Of a DNA stretch of 64,000 bases, positions 1-8,033 are shown piece by piece (the first letter of the stretch is position 1; each line of letters opens with the position of its first letter). Position numbers and translations under genes: made by a program. This DNA comes from Streptomyces sp. NBC_01260. Lineage in GTDB: Bacteria > Actinomycetota > Actinomycetes > Streptomycetales > Streptomycetaceae. The notes beneath the pieces are model-generated. The model was not told the origin of the DNA. It searched no databases and worked only from the letters and a program-made list of their open reading frames with translations. Location: assembly GCF_036226405.1 (NCBI RefSeq), contig NZ_CP108464.1:6076001-6140000 (forward strand), given 5' to 3'.

Positions 1-650
1 ACGCCGACGGTCGTGGCGCTGGGTGCGCGGCCGTCGGTGGCCGCCCAGCCCAGTTCCGCGAACCGGTTGGCGGGGGTGAACCCGCCGAGGGAGCGCAGCC
101 AGCCGGGGAGCAGCTCCAGTGGGAACCACAGCCCGCCGACGATCGCGAAGCCCATCAGGCACGCGACGTTGACCACGCCGGTGCCCTGCGGGGTCAGCCG
201 GTAGCCGTTGCCGATTCCGAGCAGGGTGAAGGGCAGGGCGCCGATCCACAGGAGCAGGACGAGTGCGGCCCACTGCCAGGCCGCCAGGCGTACTCCGTTG
301 AGCAGCCCCCCGGCCAGCAGTACGGTGAGGATCGTCGGGAGCACCGTCACCGAACCGCTGATCGCGCGGCCCACGACCGCCTGCGACGAGGAGAGCGGGG
401 TGACCCGCAACTGCTGGAGCCAGCCCAGCGACTTGTCGGAGGCGACCCCCGTACCGATCGACATCGCGGAGCCCAGTGCCCCGTACGCGGCCATGCCGAC
501 CATCGCGGTGGTCTTCCAGCCGTCGACGCCCTCGCCGCCGCCGATGTTGGTGAACAGCAGATACATCATCACCGGCATCCCGGTGCCGAAGATCAGGAAG
601 AAGCCGTCGCGCAGGGTCCGGCGGATTTCGAGCACGATGTACTGGAACAT
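1..650 (-). CDS. ABC-2 type transporter permease (3' part beyond window)
   Basis: This is the membrane subunit of an ABC exporter and is cut by the window edge. Translating from the ATG at 650 gives MFQYIVLEIRRTLRDGFF, then hydrophobic segments and a W-F-P-LELLPGWLR stretch typical of ABC-2 permeases. The start overlaps the ATPase stop as TGATG, so the two are translationally coupled and should form one transporter. Streptomyces pairs of this kind are often followed by a DesK/DesR-like two-component system, which would lie outside the window. The substrate is unknown. Confidence 0.88.
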   Translation of the reverse strand, partial: MFQYIVLEIRRTLRDGFFLIFGTGMPVMMYLLFTNIGGGEGVDGWKTTAMVGMAAYGALGSAMSIGTGVASDKSLGWLQQLRVTPLSSSQAVVGRAISGSVTVLPTILTVLLAGGLLNGVRLAAWQWAALVLLLWIGALPFTLLGIGNGYRLTPQGTGVVNVACLMGFAIVGGLWFPLELLPGWLRSLGGFTPANRFAELGWAATDGRAPSATTVG

Positions 651-1603
651 CAGACGGTCTCCTTGCGGTCGGTCCGGCTCTCCGGAGCAGCCGTAGAGGT
701 GAGGGAGAGGAACGCGGCCTCCAGCGTGGCGGGGGAGACCTGGAGGCCCCGGATCAGGCCGAGGCGGGCGAGCTCCACGACGGTGGCGTCCGAGTCGTCC
801 GTGTGCAGCAGCGCCCGGTCCCCGGTCACCTCGACGACGGCGACGCCGGGCAGCAGATCGAGGCCCTCGGTGGGCCGGCCCGCCAGGTCGAAGGAGACCA
901 GGTGGTGGCCGGCCGAGCCCTTGATGGATTCGCCGCTGCCGTCCGCGACGATCCGGCCCCGGTCGATGACGACGATCCGGTCGGCGTTCTCGTCGGCCTC
1001 CTCCAGGTAGTGGGTGGAGAAGATCACCGTGTTGCCGCGCCGGGCGTAGGCCCGCATGGAGTCCCAGAAGGCGCGGCGTCCGTCCACGTCCAGGGCCGCG
1101 GTCGGCTCGTCCAGCACGATCAGCTCCGGGTTGCCGGCCAGCGCGACGGCGAACCGGACCCGCTGGATCTGGCCGCCGGAGAGCTTGTCGATCCGCCGGT
1201 TCGCGTACTGCGCGACCCCCGCCAGCTCCAGCGCCTCGACGATCGGCATCGGGCGCGGATAGGTGGAGGCGACGAAGGCGATCAGTTCGCGGACGGTCAC
1301 TCGCTGGATGGGCCGCCCGTCCTGGAGCATCGCGCCGACCAGGCCGGCCCGGACCGCCTGTTCCGGGGAGCGGTCCAGTACCCGCACACTCCCGTCGTCG
1401 GGCTCGTTCAGGCCGAGCAGCAGGCTGATGGCCGTGGACTTCCCCGCGCCGTTGCGGCCGAGCAGAGCGACGGTCTCGCCCCGCTGGACGGTCAGGCCGA
1501 TCCCGTCCACGGCCCGCACGCTCTGTCCGGCCCGGCCGAAGGTCTTCACCGCCCCGGTGAAGACCACCGCGGCCCCGTTCCCCGTTGTCTGTTTCATGGA
1601 CAT
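650..1603 (-). CDS. ABC transporter ATP-binding protein
   Basis: This is the ATPase subunit that powers the adjacent ABC-2 permease. The 317-residue protein has Walker A GRNGAGKST (about 49-57), signature LSGGQ (141-145), Walker B LIVLDEP (161-167) and an H-loop STHYLEEAD. The C-terminal part after about 220 is the variable DrrA-like region. The start at 1603 lacks a clear Shine-Dalgarno; a second Met two codons later is possible. A TGACA-AA-TGTCA inverted repeat lies about 60 bp upstream and may be a response-regulator site. A drug, lipid or peptide exporter role is inferred from the family only. Confidence 0.93.
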   Translation of the reverse strand: MSMKQTTGNGAAVVFTGAVKTFGRAGQSVRAVDGIGLTVQRGETVALLGRNGAGKSTAISLLLGLNEPDDGSVRVLDRSPEQAVRAGLVGAMLQDGRPIQRVTVRELIAFVASTYPRPMPIVEALELAGVAQYANRRIDKLSGGQIQRVRFAVALAGNPELIVLDEPTAALDVDGRRAFWDSMRAYARRGNTVIFSTHYLEEADENADRIVVIDRGRIVADGSGESIKGSAGHHLVSFDLAGRPTEGLDLLPGVAVVEVTGDRALLHTDDSDATVVELARLGLIRGLQVSPATLEAAFLSLTSTAAPESRTDRKETV

Positions 1604-1658
1604 GACGCTACGGAGCCGGGGCCCCGTCCCGGCAGAGGCGCATGTACGGACTCCGTGA

Positions 1659-1670
1659 TGACAAATGTCA
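1659..1670. promoter_or_regulatory. TGACA/TGTCA inverted repeat upstream of the ABC operon
   Basis: TGACAAATGTCA has perfect 5-bp arms around AA, in the divergent region between the ABC operon and the MaoC operon and 56 bp from the ATPase start. Short TGACA-n2-TGTCA dyads are typical of NarL/LuxR-family (DesR-like) response regulators that control such exporters. The regulator is not in the window. Confidence 0.35.
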
Positions 1671-1741
1671 CCGCGCGGCCGGACGGGAACCGGGTGGCCG
1701 GATCGCGATCCGCCGAGTGATCTGACACAACGTCAGGAGTC

Positions 1742-1770
1742 TTCACAACTGCTGGGCGCTGCGTTATACA
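1742..1770 (+). promoter_or_regulatory. Sigma-70-type promoter of the beta-oxidation operon
   Basis: A -35 element TTCACA (1742-1747) and a -10 element TATACA (1765-1770) are separated by 17 bp, upstream of the MaoC gene. The palindrome at 1783-1798 begins just past the expected transcription start, so a bound repressor would block initiation or clearance. Confidence 0.6.
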
Positions 1771-1782
1771 TAGGGCCACCGG

Positions 1783-1798
1783 CTAGAACGCGTTCTAG
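1783..1798. promoter_or_regulatory. KstR-like operator palindrome
   Basis: CTAGAACGCGTTCTAG is a perfect 16-bp palindrome and contains the TNNAACNNGTTNNA pattern known for KstR, the TetR-family repressor of steroid catabolism in actinobacteria. It lies immediately downstream of the TTCACA/TATACA promoter of the MaoC-ADH-SDR operon. Control by KstR is inferred from this match and from the downstream enzymes; no kstR gene is in the window. Confidence 0.6.
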
Positions 1799-1893
1799 AA
1801 CGGACGCGGCTTCCGGTCCCGCACGACCTCGGTGCGGCCGACGGTGCGGACGGCCGCGCCGAGGTCTTCCCACCATCAAGGAGCAGCTTTCCC

Positions 1894-2766
1894 ATGCCCA
1901 TTGATGCCGCAGAGGCGGTTGCCGCCGAACCCCGCTCGACCTCGGTCAGCTGGGACCACAAGGACATCCAGCTCTACCATCTGGGCCTCGGAGCGGGGAC
2001 GGCCCCCGGCCGGCCCGACGACGCCACCGATCCGGACGAGCTCCGCTACACGCTGGAGTCCCGGCTCCACGTCCTGCCGAGCTTCGCCACCGTCGCGGGC
2101 GCCGGCCTCGCGACGGGCGGCGGCCTCGCGGCGCCCGGGGTCGACGTCGACCTCGCCGCCGTGCTGCACGGCGGTCAGTCCGTACGCCTGCACCGGCCGA
2201 TCCCCGTACGGGGCAACGCCGTTCAGAGCTCGAAGGTCGCCGCCGTGTACGACAAGGGCAAGGCGGCGGTCCTCGTGCTGCGCACCGAGGCCACCGACGA
2301 CGACGGCCCGCTGTGGACCAACGACGCTCAGATCTTCGTACGCGGCGAGGGCGGCTTCGGCGGCGAGCGCGGCCCCTCCGAACGGCTCGCCCTGCCCGAC
2401 CGCGCCCCGGACCGGGTGGTGGAACGGCCGGTCCGGCCGGACCAGGCGTTGCTCTACCGGCTCTCCGGGGACTGGAACCCACTGCACGCCGACCCGGAGT
2501 TCGCCAAGCTGGCCGGCTTCGACCGGCCGATCCTGCACGGGCTCTGCACCTACGGGATGACGCTCAAGGCGGTGGCCGACACCCTGCTGGACGGCGAGGT
2601 GTCCCGCATCGGCTCGTACCGCACCCGGTTCGCCGGGATCGTCTTCCCGGGCGAGACCCTCCGTATCCGGATGTGGGCCGGTGACGGCCGGGTCCAGGTG
2701 GTGGTGACCGCCGTCGAACGCGACGACGCCCCGGTCCTCGCCGACACGCTCGTCGAACACTCCTGA
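1894..2766 (+). CDS. MaoC-family enoyl-CoA hydratase (Hsd4B-like)
   Basis: This is predicted to hydrate 2-enoyl-CoA in beta-oxidation. The 290-residue protein is a double hot-dog hydratase. The C-terminal half carries the hydratase-2 motif (YRLSGDWNPLHADPEFAK, then FDRPILHGLCTYG), with the conserved Asp/His pair in DWNPLHAD. The start follows AAGGAG. It is the first gene of a three-gene operon with an alcohol dehydrogenase and an SDR, the same activities as separate modules of the peroxisomal multifunctional enzyme type 2. A steroid or branched acyl-CoA substrate is inferred from the KstR-like operator. Confidence 0.85.
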   Translation: MPIDAAEAVAAEPRSTSVSWDHKDIQLYHLGLGAGTAPGRPDDATDPDELRYTLESRLHVLPSFATVAGAGLATGGGLAAPGVDVDLAAVLHGGQSVRLHRPIPVRGNAVQSSKVAAVYDKGKAAVLVLRTEATDDDGPLWTNDAQIFVRGEGGFGGERGPSERLALPDRAPDRVVERPVRPDQALLYRLSGDWNPLHADPEFAKLAGFDRPILHGLCTYGMTLKAVADTLLDGEVSRIGSYRTRFAGIVFPGETLRIRMWAGDGRVQVVVTAVERDDAPVLADTLVEHS

Positions 2767-2797
2767 AGCACGTACCGACCCCGAGGGGAGCCGCACC

Positions 2798-3874
2798 ATG
2801 CGCGCAGCCGTACTGCACGAGATAGGCCAGGACAAGCTCGAAGTCCTCGACGACGTCGAGGCGGTGGGCTTCGGCCCCGGCAAGGTCAGGCTCCGCATCC
2901 GGGCCACCGGACTGTGCCACTCCGATGTCTCCGCGATGAGCGGGGTGCTGCCGCAGCCCGCCCCCTTCATCCCCGGCCACGAGGGCGCCGGTGAGGTGCT
3001 CGACGTCGGCGACGGGGTGAGCGGGCTGAGCGCGGGGGACCGGGTGCTGGTCTGCTGGCTGCCCGCGTGCGGGGAGTGTCCTTCCTGCAAGCGCGGCCAG
3101 ACCCAGCTCTGCCTCGCCGGGTTCATGAACGCGGGCACCCCCAACTTCAAGCGCCCCGGCGGCGATGTGTTCGGCTTCGCCGGTACCGGCACTTTCACCG
3201 AGGAGGTCGTCGTCGGCGCGGGCTGCGCGGTGCCGATCCCCGACGACGTGCCGTTCGAGATCGCCGCGCTGATCGGCTGCGGGGTCACCACCGGCCTCGG
3301 CGCGGCCATCAACACCGCCAAGGTGGAAGCCGGTTCGTCGGTCGCCGTGATCGGCTGCGGCGGCGTCGGCATCTCCACCATCCAGGGCGCCAGGGTGCAG
3401 GGCGCCGCCCAGATCATCGCCGTGGACCCGGTGGCCTCCCGGCGCGAGGCGGCGCTGCGGTTCGGTGCGACCGAGGCCGTCTCGCCCGACGAGTTCGCCG
3501 ACGCCAAGCAGCGGATCACCGCGGGCGAGGGCTTCGACTACGTCTTCGAGGTCGTCGGCAAGTCGGTCACGGCCCGCACGGCGTACGAGAACACCCGGCG
3601 CGGCGGCACCCTCTGCATCGTCGGCGCAGGCGCCATGGACGACAACTTCCAGGTCAACATGTTCGAGCTGTTCTTCGACGAGAAGCGGATCCTGCCCTCC
3701 ATGTACGGGGGAGGGGACGTGCTCCGGTCGTACGAGCGGGCCATCGCGCTCTGGCGGGCCGGCCGCATCGACCTCGAATCGATGATCACCCACCGGGTGC
3801 GGCTCGACGGCATCAACGACGCCCTCGACCAGATGCGGACCGGCGAGTCGCTGCGTACCTGCATCGAACTCTGA
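2798..3874 (+). CDS. Zn-dependent alcohol dehydrogenase
   Basis: A medium-chain NAD(P)-dependent alcohol dehydrogenase of 358 residues. Catalytic zinc ligands are visible as C40 (GLCHSD) and H61-E62 (PGHEGAGEV). The structural zinc site is C91, C94, C97 and C105 in CGECPSCKRGQTQLC. The Rossmann motif is VIGCGGVG. The start follows GAGGGGA. It lies 31 bp after the MaoC gene and 48 bp before the SDR gene, so all three should be co-transcribed. It probably oxidises a side-chain alcohol or hydroxyacyl intermediate of the same pathway; the substrate is inferred only. Confidence 0.88.
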   Translation: MRAAVLHEIGQDKLEVLDDVEAVGFGPGKVRLRIRATGLCHSDVSAMSGVLPQPAPFIPGHEGAGEVLDVGDGVSGLSAGDRVLVCWLPACGECPSCKRGQTQLCLAGFMNAGTPNFKRPGGDVFGFAGTGTFTEEVVVGAGCAVPIPDDVPFEIAALIGCGVTTGLGAAINTAKVEAGSSVAVIGCGGVGISTIQGARVQGAAQIIAVDPVASRREAALRFGATEAVSPDEFADAKQRITAGEGFDYVFEVVGKSVTARTAYENTRRGGTLCIVGAGAMDDNFQVNMFELFFDEKRILPSMYGGGDVLRSYERAIALWRAGRIDLESMITHRVRLDGINDALDQMRTGESLRTCIEL

Positions 3875-3922
3875 CCCCCCGCGGCACCGCCCCGCCCCCT
3901 CCCGAGAGGACCCCGAGATCCG

Positions 3923-4864
3923 ATGTCACTCCCCCTGGACGGACTGTCCGCGATCGTCACCGGCGCCGGCCGCGGCCTCGGGCGCGCCGAAGCGCTGGAA
4001 CTGGCGCGGCTCGGCGCGGCCGTCGTCGTCAACGACTACGGGCAGCCGGGCCGCGACGGCTCCGGCGAGGCGTCCGCCGCGCCCGCCGAGCAGGTCGCCG
4101 AGGAGATCCGGGCGGCCGGTGGCCGGGCGGTCGCGCACCTCGGCGACGTGTCCGACCACGAGCAGGCCCGCGCCCTGGTGGAACTGGCCGTCGAGACGTA
4201 CGGACAGCTCGACGTCCTGGTCAACAACGCGGGCATCCTGCGCGACCGGATGATCTTCTCGATGACCGAGGACGAGTGGGACTCGGTGATACGGGTCCAC
4301 CTCAAGGGCCACTTCAACACCACGCACTTCGCCGCCGCCCACTGGCGGTCCCGGTCCAAGGCCTCCGGCGGCCCGGTCTACGGCCGGATCGTCAACACCT
4401 CCTCGGAGGCGTTCCTGGCCGGCTCGGCGGGCCAGCCCAACTACGCGGCGGCCAAGGGCGGCATCGTCGGGCTGACCACCTCCACCGCGCTGGCCCTGGC
4501 CAAGTACGGAGTCACCGCCAACGTCATCTGCCCGCGCGCCCGGACCCGGATGACCGAGGACGTCTTCGCGGGCTTCCAGGAACCGCAGGACGGGCGGCTC
4601 GACGCGCTCGCCCCCGAGCATGTCTCGCCGCTCGTCGGCTATCTGGCGTCCCCGGCGGCCGCCAAGGTCAACGGGCAGCTGCTCGTGGTGCACGGCGGGA
4701 TGGTCGCGATCGTCGAACGCCCCAGGGTGGCGGCGAAGTTCGACGCGGAGAAGGAGACGTTCTCCTTCGACGAGCTGGACGAGCTGATCTCCCCGTACTA
4801 CGCGGACCGCCCGCCGAACGAGACCTTCGCGGCGGCGGAGGTGCTCGGCCTGAAGCGGGGCTGA
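3923..4864 (+). CDS. SDR-family 3-hydroxyacyl-CoA dehydrogenase (Hsd4A-like)
   Basis: A short-chain dehydrogenase of 313 residues, longer than the usual 250 and matching the dehydrogenase module of multifunctional enzyme type 2. It has the cofactor motif TGAGRGLG (13-20), NNAG (101-104), catalytic Ser near 160 and Y174-x3-K178 (YAAAK). The C-terminal extension of about 50 residues ends in LGLKRG. The start follows GAGAGGA. It is the last gene of the operon and is followed by a strong terminator. Role as the NAD-dependent partner of the MaoC hydratase is inferred. Confidence 0.87.
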   Translation: MSLPLDGLSAIVTGAGRGLGRAEALELARLGAAVVVNDYGQPGRDGSGEASAAPAEQVAEEIRAAGGRAVAHLGDVSDHEQARALVELAVETYGQLDVLVNNAGILRDRMIFSMTEDEWDSVIRVHLKGHFNTTHFAAAHWRSRSKASGGPVYGRIVNTSSEAFLAGSAGQPNYAAAKGGIVGLTTSTALALAKYGVTANVICPRARTRMTEDVFAGFQEPQDGRLDALAPEHVSPLVGYLASPAAAKVNGQLLVVHGGMVAIVERPRVAAKFDAEKETFSFDELDELISPYYADRPPNETFAAAEVLGLKRG

Positions 4865-4908
4865 GCGGCCGACCCGCACGGGGGAGGGCCCCGAAGCCGG
4901 TCGGCCGC

Positions 4909-4936
4909 GGGGATCAGTACATGGGGATCAGTACAT
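4909..4936. repeat. Tandem 14-bp direct repeat before the terminator
   Basis: GGGGATCAGTACAT occurs twice back to back (4909-4922 and 4923-4936). The flanking sequence shows that part of the following terminator arm is also repeated upstream. This looks like a local duplication and has no evident function. Confidence 0.6.
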
Positions 4937-4939
4937 GGA

Positions 4940-4974
4940 GAGGGCCCCCGCGGCGGTCGGCCGCGGGGGCCCTC
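4940..4974. terminator. Bidirectional hairpin terminator
   Basis: AGGGCCCCCGCGG and CCGCGGGGGCCCT form a perfect 13-bp stem (14 with the flanking G-C) around a 7-nt loop. It lies between the convergent SDR gene and the 5208-6704 gene and can end both transcripts. There is no U-tract, as is usual in Streptomyces. Confidence 0.75.
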
Positions 4975-5207
4975 CCTTCCCCGTTTCCCTCGTTGATGTC
5001 CAGGCGGTCAGGCCGCCCTGCTGCCCCCTTCGGAGGTGCGGCGGTGGCGGCCGAGCGGTTGTGCTGCCGAGTCGTCCGGCGCCACACCCCCTCGGTGCTT
5101 TCCGGAGCCGCCGGCGTCGGCCCGTTCCGCGTCCGCCCCCGGCGGACGCGGCTGGGTCGTGTCGGTTCGGGCTTCAGGCATGTGGGAAGTCACCCCGTTG
5201 TGATCGC

Positions 5208-6704
5208 TTACGTGTTTGTCTCCGGGGCCATCACGCCACCGTCAACCGGGAAACGGTCACCGTCGGCGACCTCGGTGCGCGAATGCGTGAGCCCCCGGTC
5301 CAACTTTAGACCGGCCGGCACCTGGAGGGCGGTACGCCCCACGAGAGGCGCCTGCCCCAATGGAACCGGCTTGCACACAGAAGGAGGCGCCGCGGCCGCG
5401 GACGGTTGCATACCGCTTCCCGGGTATCCGGCCGGGTACCGTCCCGCGGCCGGTTCCACATCGGCCGGTGCCTCCAGGAGCGCGACCGCGCAGGCCGTCT
5501 CCCCGTTCGCGTACGGAAGCCGGAGTACGCCCTCGCGGGACCAGACACCACTGCCCGCCAGCCATCCCCCGGGCACCGGGAGCTGGTGCAGCATGCGGCC
5601 CGCGGGACGCCACACCCCCACCCAGCTGCCCGCCGCCCCGTCGATCCGCAGGGCGACCGCGCAGCTCTCCGGCATCAGCATCTGCCCCGGCTGCACGGCG
5701 AACGGCGTCATCGCGGCGTCCGGCAGCCGCAGGCACTCCGGGAAGCGCACCGGCAGACAACTGCCCAGCACCCCCCAGCCCAGCCGGTCGTGCCCGGGTG
5801 CGTCCGAGCGGATCAGCAGGAGACCGCTGTCCGGATCGGCGAGCAGCAGCCGGTCGTTGCTGTCCGGTGCGATCTGGAGCAGCGGTGTCATCTCGGCGCC
5901 CCGCCCCAGGTCCACCGCGACCGCCTTCACCGGGCCGCCCCCGGCCGGCTCCCGGTCCAGGGCCAGCAGCCGGCCGGCCCGGTCCAGCCAGACCCCGCCG
6001 GAGCAGCGCCCCGGCAGTTCCGCGATCTGCTGCGGCCCGGACGGACCGCCCGCCACCAGCCAGAGCCCGGTGGAGTACGCGCCGGCCGACAGGGCGTACG
6101 CGCTGACGCCGTCCGGTGAGGGCGGCAGCAGGGTCAGCTCCGCGCACTCGACCGCGCCCAGCGGCAGTTCACCGGTGCCGGGGCCGGTCGGGTAGAGCAG
6201 CGAGAGGGTGTGCCGGTCCGCGACCCGGCGCCGGATGAGCACCCGCCCGTCGGCGAGCGGCAGCACCTGCGAGTCGGCCTCCTCCGGCTGGTTGAGGGGG
6301 AGCGGCACGGCGTACGGCTCGGGCCCGTCCAGCGTCCAGCGCTCCGGGTACCAGGCCGTGTCGGTGGTGGCGTCGGCGCCCGCCTCGCCGGTTCGGTGCG
6401 CCTGGACGCGGGCGGCCGTGAGCCGGGCCGCGTACGCGCCGTCCGCCGTGATCGTGAACGCGGGTGTCGGCAGGACCGTTTCGGCAGGGACTCGCGCCGG
6501 TGCGGGCAGGGCCACCGGTACGGGTGGAACCACCGGCTCCCGCGGATCAGCTGCGTCCGCCGGTGGATCCTTCGCGGGATCCTCCGTCGCGTCCGCCGCC
6601 GGATCCGGGGGCTCCGCGGCCCCGTCCGGCTCGTCGGACCCCGGCTCCACCGGCTCACCGGCTTCGACCGCCACCGCGGTCCCGTCCTCGATGGCACAGG
6701 CAGT
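5208..6704 (-). CDS. Hypothetical protein, propeller-like
   Basis: Function not recognised. The 498-residue protein has an acidic, Pro/Ala-rich N-terminus, then a region with many repeated short beta-strand patterns (LPLADGRVLIRRR, GLWLVAGG, GRLLALDREP, GLLLIRSD, GVWRPAGRM) suggesting a beta-propeller. No signal peptide or membrane segment is seen. The start at 6704 (MTACAIEDG) is chosen because GGAGGTGA lies 7 bp upstream; an in-frame Met at 6746 is less likely. It is transcribed alone, divergently from the siderophore-binding protein gene, but nothing ties it to iron. Confidence 0.7.
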   Translation of the reverse strand, partial: TACAIEDGTAVAVEAGEPVEPGSDEPDGAAEPPDPAADATEDPAKDPPADAADPREPVVPPVPVALPAPARVPAETVLPTPAFTITADGAYAARLTAARVQAHRTGEAGADATTDTAWYPERWTLDGPEPYAVPLPLNQPEEADSQVLPLADGRVLIRRRVADRHTLSLLYPTGPGTGELPLGAVECAELTLLPPSPDGVSAYALSAGAYSTGLWLVAGGPSGPQQIAELPGRCSGGVWLDRAGRLLALDREPAGGGPVKAVAVDLGRGAEMTPLLQIAPDSNDRLLLADPDSGLLLIRSDAPGHDRLGWGVLGSCLPVRFPECLRLPDAAMTPFAVQPGQMLMPESCAVALRIDGAAGSWVGVWRPAGRMLHQLPVPGGWLAGSGVWSREGVLRLPYANGETACAVALLEAPADVEPAAGRYPAGYPGSGMQPSAAAAPPSVCKPVPLGQAPLVGRTALQVPAGLKLDRGLTHSRTEVADGDRFPVDGGVMAPETNT

Positions 6705-6851
6705 CATCGACTCGTCACCTCCGGCCATCGAAGCTAGTTTTCGCACTTCCTGCCGAACAACACGAGACCCGCCACTTCACACATATGGGTGGCGATGCCC
6801 GTATTCACCTGAGAGAGAGGGGGTGGTTGTGCTTCGCGACAGACGCGTGGC

Positions 6852-6870
6852 TAAGGTAAGGCATTCCTAA
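6852..6870. promoter_or_regulatory. DmdR/IdeR-type iron box
   Basis: TAAGGTAAGGCATTCCTAA matches 14 of 19 positions of the actinobacterial iron-box consensus TTAGGTTAGGCTAACCTAA, including both outer half-sites. It ends 31 bp before the start of the siderophore-binding lipoprotein gene, as expected for repression by an iron-loaded DtxR-family regulator. The other gene flanking this region (5208-6704) starts 148 bp away. Confidence 0.75.
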
Positions 6871-6901
6871 GTGTTGCCTGTGTGATCCACAACTGGAGCA
6901 A

Positions 6902-7948
6902 GTGATGTCCCTTCGACGCCGCGGCACCGCCGCAGTCGGCCTGGCCGTAGTCGCCGCCCTGTCCCTCTCGGCCTGCGGGAGCGACGACGGTTCGTCGGGC
7001 GGCTCGGCCAAGTCCGAGGCCGGTGGCGAGAAGAAGGCCGCGGTCGCGACGGGCGGCAAGGACTTCGGCGACGCGGCGAAGAAGACGGCGGAGTACGGGA
7101 CCGACGCCCCGGCGGGTCAGTTCCCGCGCACACTCACCCACGCCATGGGCAAGACCGAGCTCAAGGCCGCTCCGAAGCGCGTCGTCGTGCTCGACGTCGG
7201 CGAGTTCGACAACGTGGTGTCGCTGGGTGTGAAGCCGGTCGGCTACGCCCCCTCCGAGGGCGACGCGGCCATCCCCTCGTACCTGAAGAAGCGCGCCGGC
7301 GACCCATCGAGCGTCGGCACGATCAACAACCTCAACCTTGAGGCGATCGCCGGGCTGAAGCCCGACCTGATCCTCGGCAGCCAGCTGCGCGCGGCCGACA
7401 AGTACGACGAGCTGTCCAAGATCGCGCCGACCGTGTTCTCCATCCGTCCGGGGTTCACGTGGAAGGAGAACTACCTCCTCAACGCCGCGGCGCTGGACAA
7501 GACGGCCAAGGCCGAGTCGGAGCTGGGTGCCTACGAGGCGAACGCGAAGAAGCTGGGCGAGGACGTCGGCCCGAAGAAGCCGACCATCTCCATGGTCCGC
7601 TACCTGCCGGACAAGATCCGCCTCTACGCCAAGGCCTCCTTCATCGGCACGATCCTCGACGACGCCGGCCTGCCGCGGCCCAAGAACCAGCAGATCAACG
7701 AGCTGGCCGCGGAGATCAGCCCGGAGAAGATCGACGAGGCGGACGCCGACTGGATCTTCACCGGTGTGTACGGCGACGTGAAGGCCACCAAGCGCGACAC
7801 CGCCCAGTCCAACCCGCTGTGGAAGAACCTCACGGCGGTCAAGGAGGGGCGGGCCAAGAACGTCTCCGACGAGACCTGGTACCTCGGCCTCGGCGTCACG
7901 GCCGCGAACCTGGTCCTCGACGACCTCCGCGCCGACCTGGTGAAGTAA
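6902..7948 (+). CDS. Iron-siderophore ABC transporter substrate-binding lipoprotein
   Basis: An extracellular lipoprotein that should bind a ferric siderophore and deliver it to an ABC importer encoded elsewhere. The 348-residue protein has a twin-basic start, a lipobox LSLSAC with C24 as the lipidated residue, a Gly/Ser-rich linker, then a helical-backbone type III binding fold (KRVVVLDVGEFDNVVSLG ... LEAIAGLKPDLILGS). The iron box immediately upstream supports iron-repressed expression. No permease or ATPase gene adjoins it, so it is an orphan binding protein. Confidence 0.92.
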   Translation: MMSLRRRGTAAVGLAVVAALSLSACGSDDGSSGGSAKSEAGGEKKAAVATGGKDFGDAAKKTAEYGTDAPAGQFPRTLTHAMGKTELKAAPKRVVVLDVGEFDNVVSLGVKPVGYAPSEGDAAIPSYLKKRAGDPSSVGTINNLNLEAIAGLKPDLILGSQLRAADKYDELSKIAPTVFSIRPGFTWKENYLLNAAALDKTAKAESELGAYEANAKKLGEDVGPKKPTISMVRYLPDKIRLYAKASFIGTILDDAGLPRPKNQQINELAAEISPEKIDEADADWIFTGVYGDVKATKRDTAQSNPLWKNLTAVKEGRAKNVSDETWYLGLGVTAANLVLDDLRADLVK

Positions 7949-8033
7949 CGATTCATGACCGGCCGCCGGTCCGTCCCCACGGGCCGCGGCGGCCATGGAC
8001 CACGGGGCACGGAGGACAGGTAGCCTTTCCTCC

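Noticed and set aside
3067-6195. Very long plus-strand open frame of more than 1,000 codons
   Set aside because: It is Arg/Pro/Gly-rich, crosses the ADH and SDR genes out of frame and the 5208-6704 gene antisense, and crosses a strong terminator. It is a GC-bias shadow.
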